A stretch of DNA of 64,000 nucleotides from Streptomyces virginiae (GTDB lineage: Bacteria; Actinomycetota; Actinomycetes; Streptomycetales; Streptomycetaceae), in the NCBI RefSeq assembly GCF_000720455.1, contig NZ_JOAK01000002.1, forward strand, positions 248,001 to 312,000. Reading direction: 5' to 3'. Within the stretch, counting starts at the first letter, position 1, and every line of letters starts with the position of its first letter. A program made the translations under genes and the position numbers. Below, one piece after another: positions 10,994-20,640 of the stretch. A model generated the notes under the pieces. The model was given only the letters and a program-made list of their open reading frames with translations. It made no database searches and was not told the DNA's origin.

Positions 10994-12133
10994 GTGGCCA
11001 CGGACTACTACGCCGTTCTCGGCGTACGCCGCGACGCATCGCAGGACGAGATCAAGAAGGCCTTCCGGCGCCTCGCGCGTGAACTCCACCCGGACGTGAA
11101 TCCGGACCCGAAGACGCAGGAGCGCTTCAAGGAGATCAACGCGGCCTACGAGGTGCTCTCGGACCCGCAGAAGAAGCAGGTCTACGACCTCGGGGGCGAC
11201 CCGCTGTCCTCCTCGGGCGGCGGCGGTGGGGCCGGCGGCTTCGGAGCGGGCGGCTTCGGCAACTTCTCCGACATCATGGACGCCTTCTTCGGCCAGGCCT
11301 CGCAGCGCGGCCCGCGCTCGCGGACGCGCCGCGGCCAGGACGCCATGATCCGCCTGGACCTGGAACTGGACGAGGCGGCCTTCGGGACGACCAAGGACAT
11401 CCAGGTCGACACGGCCGTCGTCTGCACCACCTGCTCCGGCGAGGGCGCAGCCCCCGGCACCTCGGCGCAGACGTGTGACATGTGCCGCGGCCGCGGTGAG
11501 GTCTCGCAGGTCACCCGGTCCTTCCTGGGCCAGGTCATGACCTCGCGTCCCTGCCCGCAGTGCCAGGGCTTCGGCACCGTCGTCCCGACCCCGTGCCACG
11601 AGTGCGCGGGCGACGGCCGGGTCCGCTCCCGCCGCAGCCTCACGGTCAAGATCCCGGCCGGTGTCGAGAACGGCACCCGCATCCAGCTCGCGGGCGAGGG
11701 CGAGGTCGGCCCCGGCGGCGGTCCCGCCGGCGACCTGTACGTGGAGATCCACGAGCTGGCGCACCCGACCTTCCAGCGGCGCGGGGACGACCTGCACTGC
11801 ACGGTCACCATTCCCATGACGGCGGCCGCACTGGGCACCAAATGCCCGCTGGAGACGCTCGACGGCCTGGAGGAGATCGACATCCGGCCCGGCACCGGGT
11901 CCGGCCAGGCGATCCCGCTGCACGGGCGCGGCGTCACGCACCTGCGCGGCGGCGGGCGCGGCGACCTGATCGTCCACGTCGAGGTCACCACCCCGACCAA
12001 GCTGGACGCCCAGCAGGAGGAGCTGCTGCGCCAGCTGGCGAAGCTGCGCGGCGAGGAGCGGCCCATGGGGCAGTTCGCGCCGGGCCAGCAGGGCCTGTTC
12101 AGCCGTCTGAAGGACGCGTTCAACGGTCGCTGA
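10994..12133 (+). CDS. dnaJ: molecular chaperone DnaJ (second copy type, HrcA operon)
   Basis: A 379-residue type I DnaJ co-chaperone that stimulates DnaK ATPase. The J domain carries HPD at 32-34; then come a Gly/Phe-type linker (about 70-100) and a zinc-finger region with four CXXCXGXG repeats (CTTCSGEG, CDMCRGRG, CPQCQGFG, CHECAGDG), so it is a complete type I protein. Start GTG 10994 abuts the hrcA stop, implying translational coupling. In Streptomyces the hrcA-linked copy is usually called dnaJ2, the other lying with dnaK-grpE. It ends before a 14-bp perfect hairpin. Confidence 0.95.
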   Translation: MATDYYAVLGVRRDASQDEIKKAFRRLARELHPDVNPDPKTQERFKEINAAYEVLSDPQKKQVYDLGGDPLSSSGGGGGAGGFGAGGFGNFSDIMDAFFGQASQRGPRSRTRRGQDAMIRLDLELDEAAFGTTKDIQVDTAVVCTTCSGEGAAPGTSAQTCDMCRGRGEVSQVTRSFLGQVMTSRPCPQCQGFGTVVPTPCHECAGDGRVRSRRSLTVKIPAGVENGTRIQLAGEGEVGPGGGPAGDLYVEIHELAHPTFQRRGDDLHCTVTIPMTAAALGTKCPLETLDGLEEIDIRPGTGSGQAIPLHGRGVTHLRGGGRGDLIVHVEVTTPTKLDAQQEELLRQLAKLRGEERPMGQFAPGQQGLFSRLKDAFNGR

Positions 12134-12154
12134 CCGCAGGGCGAGCACCGCTTC

Positions 12155-12186
12155 GAGCCCGGCCGGGGAATGCCCCGGCCGGGCTC
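12155..12186 (+). terminator. terminator of hrcA-dnaJ operon
   Basis: Perfect 14-bp inverted repeat (12155-12168 and 12173-12186) with a 4-base loop, followed by TTCG. It starts 21 bases after the dnaJ stop. Confidence 0.8.
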
Positions 12187-12289
12187 TTCGCATGGCCCCG
12201 GAGCCTGCCCAGGGCCCGCCGGGAAGCGGACTATGCCAGGCGAATGCGGTGATTCGGCCCCATGGGCCGGACGTGGCACGATGCAGTCC

Positions 12290-13381
12290 ATGTCCACCGC
12301 GGCGAACGGTCTCTCCTCCCACCCGATCGTGCAGGCCCCCATGGCCGGCGGCGCCTCCTGCCCGCCGCTCGTCGCCGCCGTGTGCGAGGCGGGCGGGCTG
12401 GGCTTCCTGGCCGGGGGCTACAAGACCGCCGACGGGATGTACCAGGAGATCAAGCAGGTGCGCGCGCTCACCCGGCGCCACTTCGGGGTCAACCTCCTCA
12501 TGCCGCAGACCGGGTACGTCGACCCGGCCGCGGTGGAGGCGTACCGCGGGCAGCTGGCCGGCGAGGCCAGCTGGTACGAGATCTCGCTCGCCGAGGAGGA
12601 CATCATCGGCACCAGCGACGACGGCTACGACGCCAAGCTCGCCATCCTCCTCGAAGATCCGGTCCCGGTCGTGTCGTTCACCTTCGGCTGTCCGGCCTCC
12701 GCGGCCCTCGCCGCCCTGCGCAAGGCCGGTACGTACACCGTCGTCACGGTGACCTCCGTGGAGGAGGCCCGCAGCGCGCAGCGGTCGGGCGCCGACGCCG
12801 TCTGCGTCCAGGGCGTCGAGGCCGGCGGTCACCAGGGCACCCACCGCGACGACCCGCAGATCGACGGCACGGCGGCCGTGGGACTGCTCGCGCTGGTGGC
12901 GCAGGTACGGGAGGCCGTGGCCCTGCCGATCATCGCGGCGGGCGGCGTCATGCGCGGCGCGCAGATCGCCGCACTGCTGGCGGCCGGCGCGGCGGCGGCG
13001 CAGCTCGGGACGGCCTTCCTGGTCTGTCCGGAATCGGGGGCGGACCCCGTGCACAAAAAGGCGCTGACCGATCCGCTCTTCGTCCGCACGGAGCTGACCC
13101 GCGCCTTCTCCGGGCGGCCGGCGCGGGGGCTGGTCAACCGCTTCATGCGGGAGCACGGCCCCTACGCCCCGGCCGCCTACCCCCAGGTCCACCACCTGAC
13201 CTCGGGGCTGCGCAAGGCGGCCGCCGCGGCCGGCGACGCGCAGGGCATGGCCCTGTGGGCCGGCCAGGGGCACCGGCTCGCGCGGGCGCTGCCGGCGGCG
13301 CAGCTGGTGGAGGTGCTGGCGGCGGAACTGGCCGCGGCACAGAGCACGTTGAAGGAAATGCAGATGAGGAGTGCGTCATGA
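12290..13381 (+). CDS. NAD(P)H-dependent flavin oxidoreductase, nitronate monooxygenase family
   Basis: A 363-residue FMN-dependent TIM-barrel protein of the 2-nitropropane dioxygenase/nitronate monooxygenase family. Family marks: HPIVQAPMAGG at the N-terminus, the phosphate-binding GVEAGGHQGTH, PIIAAGGVMRGAQIAALLAAGAAAAQLGTAF and the CPESGA region. It should oxidise nitronates or a related substrate in the cytoplasm. Start ATG 12290; an in-frame ATG at 12281 adds three residues and neither has a clear ribosome site. It overlaps the rsmE start by four bases (ATGA), so the two genes are translationally coupled although functionally unrelated. Confidence 0.88.
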   Translation: MSTAANGLSSHPIVQAPMAGGASCPPLVAAVCEAGGLGFLAGGYKTADGMYQEIKQVRALTRRHFGVNLLMPQTGYVDPAAVEAYRGQLAGEASWYEISLAEEDIIGTSDDGYDAKLAILLEDPVPVVSFTFGCPASAALAALRKAGTYTVVTVTSVEEARSAQRSGADAVCVQGVEAGGHQGTHRDDPQIDGTAAVGLLALVAQVREAVALPIIAAGGVMRGAQIAALLAAGAAAAQLGTAFLVCPESGADPVHKKALTDPLFVRTELTRAFSGRPARGLVNRFMREHGPYAPAAYPQVHHLTSGLRKAAAAAGDAQGMALWAGQGHRLARALPAAQLVEVLAAELAAAQSTLKEMQMRSAS

Positions 13382-14121
13382 CGGCCCCGGTGTTCGTGGT
13401 CGAAGAGGTCCCCGCAGGGGCGGAGTTCGTCCTGGACGGCCCGGAGGGCCGGCACGCCGTGTCCGTGAAACGGCTGAACCCGGGCGAGCAGGTCGTCCTG
13501 ACGGACGGCCGGGGCGGCTGGGCGGAGGCGGTCGTGAAGGCGGCCGAGGGCAAGGACCGGCTGGTCGTCGCGGTCGCCTCGGCCGGGCGGGAGGAGGAGC
13601 CCGCGGTCCGCATCACCGTGGTCCAGGCCCTGCCCAAGGGGGACCGGGGCGAGCTGGCCGTCGAGACCATGACCGAGACCGGCGTGGACGCGATCGTGCC
13701 CTGGCAGGCCTCGCGCTGCATCACGCAGTGGCGCGGGGACCGCGGGGCCAAGTCCCTGGCCAAGTGGCGGGCCACGGCCCGGGAGGCGGGCAAGCAGTCC
13801 CGCCGGGTCCGCTTCCCGGAGGTGGCCGAGGCGATGTCCACCAAGCAGGTCGCGGCGCTGCTGGCCGGCGCCGACCTGGCGATGGTCCTGCACGAGGACC
13901 GCGACACCCCCTCGCAGGCCCTGGCCACGGCCGAGCTGCCCGCCTCCGGTTCCGTCGTCCTGGTGGTCGGCCCGGAGGGCGGGGTCTCCCCGGAGGAGCT
14001 GGAAGTCTTCGCCGCGGCCGGCGCGCACCCCTACCGTCTGGGCCGTTCCGTCCTGCGGACCTCCACCGCCGGCACCGCGGCCGCGGCGGTCCTGCTGGCC
14101 CGTACCGGACGCTGGGCCTGA
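13378..14121 (+). CDS. rsmE: 16S rRNA (uracil(1498)-N(3))-methyltransferase
   Basis: A 247-residue SPOUT methyltransferase that N3-methylates U1498 of 16S rRNA. It has the N-terminal PUA-like part (HAVSVKRLNPGEQVVLTDGRGG) and the SPOUT knot with VVGPEGGVSPEEL and the C-terminal LGRSVLRTSTAGTAAAAVLL, which form the SAM site. Length is normal. Start ATG 13378 overlaps the upstream stop (ATGA), with AGGAG about eight bases upstream. Followed by the HIT gene about 80 bases on. Confidence 0.94.
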   Translation: MTAPVFVVEEVPAGAEFVLDGPEGRHAVSVKRLNPGEQVVLTDGRGGWAEAVVKAAEGKDRLVVAVASAGREEEPAVRITVVQALPKGDRGELAVETMTETGVDAIVPWQASRCITQWRGDRGAKSLAKWRATAREAGKQSRRVRFPEVAEAMSTKQVAALLAGADLAMVLHEDRDTPSQALATAELPASGSVVLVVGPEGGVSPEELEVFAAAGAHPYRLGRSVLRTSTAGTAAAAVLLARTGRWA

Positions 14122-14200
14122 CCGGCCGAAATGCGCGCCCGCCGCGGGCCCCCGGCTGGATACGATGCCCGGACCGATCAACGTCACGGGAGGGTGCGCA

Positions 14201-14560
14201 ATGGCCGGGGAACCGCAGGCCGACTGCCTGTTCTGCAAGATCGTCGAGGGTGCCGTCCCGGCGACGGTGGTCCGGGAGACCGAGACCACCGTCGCCTTCC
14301 GGGACATCAACCCGCAGGCGCCCACGCACGTGCTCGTCATCCCCAAGGTGCACTACCGCGACGCCGCGTCCCTCGCGGCCGCCGAGCCGGGCGTCGCCGC
14401 CGACATACTGCGTGAGGCCGCACAGGTCGCCGCCGACGAGAAGATCGACGACCACGGCTACCGGATCGTCTTCAACACGGGCTCCGGCGCCGGACAGACC
14501 GTCTGGCACGCCCACGCGCACGTCCTGGGCGGCCGCGGCCTCCAGTGGCCCCCGGGATAG
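14201..14560 (+). CDS. HIT family protein (histidine triad nucleotide-binding, HinT-like)
   Basis: A 119-residue HIT protein. CLFCKIVEG at residues 9-17 is the usual start of HinT-like nucleoside phosphoramidases, and the triad is H103-A-H105-A-H107 in WHAHAHVLGGR. It hydrolyses AMP-lysine or other nucleoside phosphoramidates in known relatives. Cys9 and Cys12 match the zinc-binding type of N-terminus. Start ATG 14201 follows GGGAGG by seven bases. RNase Z starts three bases after its stop, so the two are probably one transcript. Confidence 0.92.
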   Translation: MAGEPQADCLFCKIVEGAVPATVVRETETTVAFRDINPQAPTHVLVIPKVHYRDAASLAAAEPGVAADILREAAQVAADEKIDDHGYRIVFNTGSGAGQTVWHAHAHVLGGRGLQWPPG

Positions 14561-14563
14561 CGC

Positions 14564-15469
14564 GTGTCCGTCAGAGAGTTCGTGGTGCTGGGCACCGCCA
14601 GCCAGGTGCCCACCCGCCACCGCAACCACAACGGCTACCTGCTGCGCTGGGACGGCGAGGGCATCCTCTTCGACCCCGGCGAGGGCACGCAGCGCCAGAT
14701 GCTGCGTGCCGGGGTCGCCGCGCACGACATCAACCGGATCTGCGTCACCCACTTCCACGGTGACCACAGCCTCGGCCTCGCCGGGGTGATCCAGCGGATC
14801 AACCTCGACCAGGTCCCGCACCCCGTCGCCGCGCACTACCCGGCGTCGGGGCAGAAGTTCTTCGACCGGCTGCGGTACGCCACGGCCTACCGGGAGACCG
14901 TTCCGATCCTGGAGGAACCGGTGTCCGAGGACGGGCCGGTGGCGCGCGGGTCCTCGTACGTCCTGGAGACCCGGCGCCTCTCGCACCCGGTGGAGTCCTT
15001 CGGCTACCGGATCACCGAGCCCGACGGGCGCCGGATGGTGCCGGAGTGGCTCGAACACCACGGGATCAAGGGGCCCGACGTGGGCCGGATCCAGCGCGAG
15101 GGGGAGCTCTACGGCGTCCCCCTCGACGCGGTCAGCGAGCCCCGGCCCGGGCAGCGCTTCGCGTTCGTCATGGACACCCGGCTCTGTCCCGGCGTGGACG
15201 AGCTCGCCGAAGGCTGCGACATGCTGGTGATCGAGTCGACCTTCCTCGACGAGGACGAACGGCTGGCCACCGACCACGGGCACCTGACCGCCGGGCAGGC
15301 GGCGCGGGTGGCACGGGACGCGGGCGTACGGCACCTCGTGCTGACGCACTTCTCGCAGCGCTACACCGACCCGGCCGAGTTCGAGCGCCAGGCGCGGGCG
15401 GCGGGGTTCGAGGGGGAACTCACCGTGGCCGCGGACCTGATGCGGGTGCCGTTGCCGAAGCGGGGCTGA
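14564..15469 (+). CDS. rnz: ribonuclease Z
   Basis: A 301-residue RNase Z of the metallo-beta-lactamase superfamily, which cuts the 3' trailer of tRNA precursors. THFHGDH at 62-68, the PxKxxRLRYAT-like exosite region ([13 protein letters not shown]), FAFVMDTR and [15 protein letters not shown] are all conserved. The length fits the short bacterial form. Start GTG 14564, three bases after the HIT stop; no strong ribosome site, consistent with coupling. Confidence 0.93.
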   Translation: MSVREFVVLGTASQVPTRHRNHNGYLLRWDGEGILFDPGEGTQRQMLRAGVAAHDINRICVTHFHGDHSLGLAGVIQRINLDQVPHPVAAHYPASGQKFFDRLRYATAYRETVPILEEPVSEDGPVARGSSYVLETRRLSHPVESFGYRITEPDGRRMVPEWLEHHGIKGPDVGRIQREGELYGVPLDAVSEPRPGQRFAFVMDTRLCPGVDELAEGCDMLVIESTFLDEDERLATDHGHLTAGQAARVARDAGVRHLVLTHFSQRYTDPAEFERQARAAGFEGELTVAADLMRVPLPKRG

Positions 15470-15569
15470 CGCGGTCGGCCCGGGGGTGCGCACGGCGCCC
15501 CCGGGCCCGCCCCCGCGGGTTCCGGTGATCGGTTCGGAGGGCGTGTTCGAGGTGACCTGCGCCACACTG

Positions 15570-15599
15570 GGTTTTGATCCCGCCCCGGGCGGGAAAACC
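15570..15599. terminator. hairpin between rnz and the PfkB kinase
   Basis: GGTTTT, three bases, CCCGCCC, one base, GGGCGGG, then AAAACC: two stacked inverted repeats in 30 bases, about 100 bases after rnz and 50 before the kinase start. The A-tract on the + strand is not the T-run of an ordinary terminator in this direction, so it may instead be an operator or leader structure of the kinase gene. Confidence 0.4.
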
Positions 15600-15650
15600 T
15601 GGCAGCTTTCACCGAGAAACGGCCCTTCGAGATCAACAGGGGAGACCACC

Positions 15651-16745
15651 GTGGCCAGTGGGGACCTCGACAGTCGCACCGCAGCCCTGGACCCGCTCGG
15701 TCCGGTGCGCGACCCGGAGGAACCGGGCTGCGACGTCTTCCTGACCGGAACGGTCTTCCTCGACATCATCTTCACCGGCCTCGACTCGGCGCCCGTGCGC
15801 GGTACGGAGTCCTGGGCGCGCGGCATGGGCTCCAGCCCCGGGGGCGTCGCCAACATGGCCACCGCCCTGGCCCGGCTCGGCCTGCGCACCTCCCTGGCGG
15901 CGGCCTTCGGGGACGACCACTACGGCGAGTACTGCTGGGACGCCCTGGAGCAGGGCGAGGGCATCGACCTGTCCATGTCGCGGATCGTCCCCGGCTGGCA
16001 CAGCCCCGTCACCGTGTCGATGGCGTACGAGGGCGAGCGCACGATGGTCTCCCACGGCCACGAGGCCCCTCCGCCGGCGGGCCCCGGGCCCGTCCCGCAG
16101 TGCCCGCCGCGGGCCCGCGCAGCGGTCGCCTCGCTGGGGCCGGGCCGCGGCGAGGAGTGGATCGGCGAGGCCGCCCGGCGAGGCTCGCGGGTCTTCGCGG
16201 ACGTGGGCTGGGACGAGAGCGGGCGCTGGGACCTGGGGGCCCTGGCCGACCTGGAGCACTGCGAGGCCTTCCTGCCGAACGCGGGCGAGGCCATGCGGTA
16301 CACGCGCACCGAATGTCCCCGGGCGGCGGCCCGCGCCCTGGCCGAGAAGGTGCCGATCGCGGTGGTGACCATGGGCCCCGAGGGCTCGTACGCGGTGGAC
16401 GGGCGCACCGGGGAGACCGCGCACGTCCCCGGCATCGCCGTCGACGCCCTGGACCCCACGGGGGCGGGGGACGTCTACGTGGCCGGCTTCGTCACCGGCA
16501 CCCTGGCGGGCTGGCCGCTGGCGGACCGGCTGGCCTTCGCCGGGCTGACCGCGGCCCTGTCGGTCCAGGAGTTCGGCGGCTCGCTGTCGGCCCCCGGCTG
16601 GCCGGAGGTGGCCCACTGGTGGCGGGCCGCCCCGCACGCCCTGCGCGGCCGCTACGGCTTCCTGGACGACCTGATCCCGTCGGCCGCCACCCCGGCCGCC
16701 CGGCGCAGAGCCGTGCCCACCATCGGCTTCCGGCACTCCGCGTGA
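15651..16745 (+). CDS. PfkB family carbohydrate kinase
   Basis: A 364-residue ribokinase-fold protein. N-terminal DVFLTGTVFLDIIFTG with the SSPGGVANMATALARLG substrate loop, and the C-terminal catalytic DPTGAGDVYVAGF motif (about 265-277, anion hole and base Asp), are intact. It should phosphorylate a sugar or nucleoside; the substrate cannot be deduced. Start GTG 15651, with AGGGGAGA six bases upstream; the frame is open upstream without conserved sequence. The middle (about 145-160) has a Pro/Gly-rich stretch, PPPAGPGPVPQCPPR, probably a loop. Confidence 0.88.
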   Translation: MASGDLDSRTAALDPLGPVRDPEEPGCDVFLTGTVFLDIIFTGLDSAPVRGTESWARGMGSSPGGVANMATALARLGLRTSLAAAFGDDHYGEYCWDALEQGEGIDLSMSRIVPGWHSPVTVSMAYEGERTMVSHGHEAPPPAGPGPVPQCPPRARAAVASLGPGRGEEWIGEAARRGSRVFADVGWDESGRWDLGALADLEHCEAFLPNAGEAMRYTRTECPRAAARALAEKVPIAVVTMGPEGSYAVDGRTGETAHVPGIAVDALDPTGAGDVYVAGFVTGTLAGWPLADRLAFAGLTAALSVQEFGGSLSAPGWPEVAHWWRAAPHALRGRYGFLDDLIPSAATPAARRRAVPTIGFRHSA

Positions 16746-16901
16746 CCGGGGGACCGCGGAGCCGGGGAGCCGGGGAGCGGCGCGGGCGGCGGGTAAAACC
16801 CCTCGGGGAAGCAGCGGCGGCGACGTACCCTTGGTACTCCGGAGGTCGTCGATCGGCGCGGCCCCTCAGCGGGAGGTATGCGCAGGCCACAGTGCCGGCC
16901 C

Positions 16902-17942
<1,041 letters not shown>

Positions 17943-17955
17943 AACCCAGCGCACC

Positions 17956-18453
17956 ATGTCGATCGACGTCAACAACGAGTCCGGAACCGAGGTCGACGAG
18001 CAGGCGATCCTCGACATCGCCCGTTACGCGCTCACCCGGATGCGGATCCACCCGCTCTCGGAGCTCTCCGTCATCGTCATCGACGAGGACGCGATGGAGC
18101 AGCTCCACATCCAGTGGATGGACCTGCCGGGCCCGACCGACGTCATGTCCTTCCCGATGGACGAGCTCCGTCCGCCGACGAAGGACGAGGAGGAGCCCCC
18201 GCAGGGGCTCCTCGGCGACATCGTGCTCTGCCCCGAGGTCGCGAAGAAGCAGGGTGAGGAAGCCCCGACGCAGCACTCCATGGACGAGGAGCTCCAGCTC
18301 CTGACCGTCCACGGGGTGCTGCACCTGCTCGGCTACGACCACGAGGAGCCGGACGAGAAGGCCGAGATGTTCGGCCTCCAGGCGGCCATCGTGGACGGGT
18401 GGCGCGGCGAGCGCGGGCTGACCGGCCCGTCCCCGGCTCCCACCGTCTCGTGA
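17956..18453 (+). CDS. ybeY: rRNA maturation RNase YbeY
   Basis: A 165-residue UPF0054 metalloprotein, single-strand endoribonuclease for 16S rRNA 3'-end maturation. The zinc motif [11 protein letters not shown] (119-129, HX3HX5H) is intact, preceded by [11 protein letters not shown] and [12 protein letters not shown]. Start ATG 17956 lies 13 bases after phoH. Its last bases overlap the start of the next gene (GTGA), so translation is coupled. Confidence 0.96.
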   Translation: MSIDVNNESGTEVDEQAILDIARYALTRMRIHPLSELSVIVIDEDAMEQLHIQWMDLPGPTDVMSFPMDELRPPTKDEEEPPQGLLGDIVLCPEVAKKQGEEAPTQHSMDEELQLLTVHGVLHLLGYDHEEPDEKAEMFGLQAAIVDGWRGERGLTGPSPAPTVS

Positions 18454-19754
18454 GCGCCCCGCAACTGATCACCGGCGCGGTGCTGCTGGTGGTCGTGGCC
18501 TGGTTCGCGGCGTGCGCGGAGTCCGGCATCGCCCGCATCTCGATCTTCCGTGCCGAACAGGCCGTACGGGAGGGCAGGCGCGGCAGCGAGAAGCTCGCCC
18601 AGGTCGCCGGCGACCCCACCCGCTACCTCAACGTGGCGCTGCTGGTCCGGGTCACCTGTGAGATGGCGGCCGGGGTCCTCGTCACCTATGTGTGCCTCGA
18701 CGAGTTCGGCGAGAACTGGACCGCTCTGCTCGTGGCCATCGCCGTGATGGTGCTGGTCTCCTTCGTCGCCGTGGGCGTCTCCCCGCGTACGATCGGCCGC
18801 CAGCACCCGCTGAACACGGCGACGGCGGCCGCGTACGTCCTCGTGCCGCTCGCCAGGATCATGGGGCCGATCCCGCAGCTGCTGATCCTCATCGGCAACG
18901 CGCTCACGCCCGGGAAGGGCTTCCGCAAGGGGCCCTTCGCCTCCGAGGCCGAGCTGCGGGCGATGGTCGACCTCGCCGAGAAGGAATCGCTCATCGAGGA
19001 CGACGAGCGCCGGATGGTGCACCAGGTCTTCGAACTGGGCGACACGCTCGTGCGCGAGGTGATGGTGCCGCGCACCGACCTGGTCTGCATCGAGCGCTAC
19101 AAGACGGTCCGTCAGGCGACGACGCTCGCCCTGCGGTCGGGTTTCTCGCGCATCCCGGTCACCGGGGAGAACGAGGACGACATCGTCGGGATCGTCTACC
19201 TGAAGGACCTGGTCCGCAAGACGCACATCAGTCGCGAGGCCGAGGCCGAACTGGTGTCGACGGCGATGCGGCCGGCCGTCTTCGTGCCGGACACCAAGAA
19301 CGCGGGCGACCTGCTGCGCGAGATGCAGCAGGTGCGCAACCACGTGGCCGTCGTGATCGACGAGTACGGCGGCACGGCCGGCATCGTCACCATCGAGGAC
19401 ATCCTCGAGGAGATCGTCGGCGAGATCACGGACGAGTACGACCGGGAGCTCCCGCCGGTCGAGGACCTGGGCGAGGACCGCTACCGGGTCACGGCACGCC
19501 TCGACATCACCGACCTCGGCGAGCTCTTCAAGGTCGAGGCCTTCGACGACGAGGACGTCGAGACGGTCGGCGGGCTGCTGGCGAAGGCGCTGGGCCGGGT
19601 GCCGATCGCGGGCGCCTCGGCGATGGTCGAACTGCCCGACGGCCGGCCGCTGCGGCTGACGGCCGAATCACCGGCCGGGCGGCGGAACAAGATCGTGACC
19701 GTGCTGGTCGAACCGGTGGCCGCGGCGGAGACCGCGGGGGAGGAGGGGGAATGA
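18450..19754 (+). CDS. hemolysin/CorC-type membrane protein (CNNM, CBS pair, CorC domain)
   Basis: A 434-residue membrane protein. The N-terminal DUF21/CNNM region has about four hydrophobic segments (residues 1-150). It is followed by a CBS pair ([37 protein letters not shown], then [15 protein letters not shown] and [24 protein letters not shown]) and a C-terminal CorC/HlyC transporter-associated domain (about 345-425). The family is linked to Mg2+/Co2+ transport; the hemolysin name is historical. Start GTG 18450 overlaps ybeY, and the stop overlaps the next gene's ATG (ATGA). Confidence 0.93.
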   Translation: MSAPQLITGAVLLVVVAWFAACAESGIARISIFRAEQAVREGRRGSEKLAQVAGDPTRYLNVALLVRVTCEMAAGVLVTYVCLDEFGENWTALLVAIAVMVLVSFVAVGVSPRTIGRQHPLNTATAAAYVLVPLARIMGPIPQLLILIGNALTPGKGFRKGPFASEAELRAMVDLAEKESLIEDDERRMVHQVFELGDTLVREVMVPRTDLVCIERYKTVRQATTLALRSGFSRIPVTGENEDDIVGIVYLKDLVRKTHISREAEAELVSTAMRPAVFVPDTKNAGDLLREMQQVRNHVAVVIDEYGGTAGIVTIEDILEEIVGEITDEYDRELPPVEDLGEDRYRVTARLDITDLGELFKVEAFDDEDVETVGGLLAKALGRVPIAGASAMVELPDGRPLRLTAESPAGRRNKIVTVLVEPVAAAETAGEEGE

Positions 19755-20104
19755 CCCCGGCGCAGCTGCGGGAGTTCCTGCTGGGCTTCAACGCGGCGGT
19801 GGAGGAGTTCCCCTTCACGCCCGAGACCTCGGTGTTCAAGGTGAAGGGCAAGATGTTCGCGCTCAGCGCGCTGGACGCCGAGCCGCTGAAGATCAACCTC
19901 AAGTGCGAACCGGAGCTGGCGGTGCGGCTGCGCGAGGAGCACGGGGCGATCGCGCCGGGCTACCACATGAACAAGCGGCACTGGAACACGGTGACCGTGG
20001 GCGGGATCCCCGACACGATGCTGCGCGAGCTCGTCGAGGACTCCTACGACCTGGTGGTCGCGGGGCTGCCGCGCGCGGAGCGCCTGAAGCTCGACCGGCC
20101 CTGA
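19751..20104 (+). CDS. MmcQ/YjbR family DNA-binding protein
   Basis: A 117-residue protein of the MmcQ/YjbR (CyaY-like fold) family: FPFTPETSVFKVKGKMFAL, then INLKCEPELAVRLREEHGAIAPGYHMNKRHWNTV and a C-terminal LVEDSYDLVVAGLPR. YjbR-type proteins have a double-wing DNA-binding-like fold, but the role is unsettled. ATG 19751 overlaps the CorC-type stop by four bases and has GGAGGGGG upstream, so it is coupled in the phoH-ybeY transcript. Confidence 0.92.
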   Translation: MTPAQLREFLLGFNAAVEEFPFTPETSVFKVKGKMFALSALDAEPLKINLKCEPELAVRLREEHGAIAPGYHMNKRHWNTVTVGGIPDTMLRELVEDSYDLVVAGLPRAERLKLDRP

Positions 20105-20164
20105 TCCGGGCCCCCGGCGGGGTCGTTGCACGGCCGGGCGGAGGCGCTCCCTATGCTTTCGACC

Positions 20165-20518
20165 ATGACGGAGAGCACCGGGATCGACCCCGAGGACAGC
20201 AAGATCATCACGCTGGCGCGCAGCGCCCGGGCCCGCAACGGGGTGCCCGAGGGGGCGGCGGTACGGGACGAGACGGGACGGACGTACGTCGCGGGGACGG
20301 TGGAGCTCGACTCCCTGAAGCTGAGCGCGCTGCAGACCGCGGTCGCGATGGCCGTGGCCAGCGGCGCGCGCTCCCTGGAGGCCGCAGCCGTAGTGAGCGC
20401 GGCCGAGGCCCCGTCGCAGGCCGACCGCGCGGCCGTCCGCGACCTCGGCGGCCCGGACACCCCGGTCCTCCTGGCGGCCCCGGACGGCACCCTGAAGTCC
20501 ACGACCCCGGCCGGCCCG
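20165..20518 (+). CDS. cytidine deaminase-like protein lacking zinc ligands
   Basis: About 118 residues (the stop follows AGP at about 20521; an in-frame ATG at 20153 adds four residues). The fold can be traced onto cytidine deaminase: PEGAAVRDETGRTYVAGTVELDSLKLSALQTAVAMAVASG matches the VGA..DGRI..GCNVENAS..CAERTAL..A region. The catalytic CAE is replaced by ALQ, and the PCGXC motif is absent (ADRAAVRDLGG instead). It should not deaminate cytidine. Its place between the ybeY run and era is where a cdd gene sits in several bacteria, which supports descent from cdd. The role is unknown. Confidence 0.8.
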
Positions 20519-20530
20519 TAGCCGCCGGAT

Positions 20531-20640
20531 TCAGCCTCGCCGGCGTTTGAGGCGCGGGTCCGGGGGGAGCCCGGTGCCCGGCGGAGCCGGGTTCCTGGGG
20601 CCGCCCCGGACCCCGCGTCTCAAACGGATTCGGCCGCCCC
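20531..20640. repeat. dispersed GC-rich repeat, copy B (inverted pair)
   Basis: The left arm contains CCTCGCCGGCGTTTGAGGCG. About 60 bases on, the right arm CCCCGCGTCTCAAACGGATT is a complementary version. The two can form a long stem-loop. The TCTCAAAC of the right arm contains the stop codon of the MFS gene (TGA at 20620-20622 on the minus strand). It lies between convergent genes and may be a bidirectional terminator. Confidence 0.75.

Noticed and set aside
9833..13273. 1146-residue minus-strand open frame across hrcA, dnaJ and the nitronate monooxygenase gene
   Set aside because: Composition and lack of any domain mark it as a shadow of three genuine genes.
16878..16901. Upstream ATG start for phoH
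   Set aside because: It lies one base from GGGAGG, too close for initiation, and the extra eight residues are not family-like. Kept as an alternative only.
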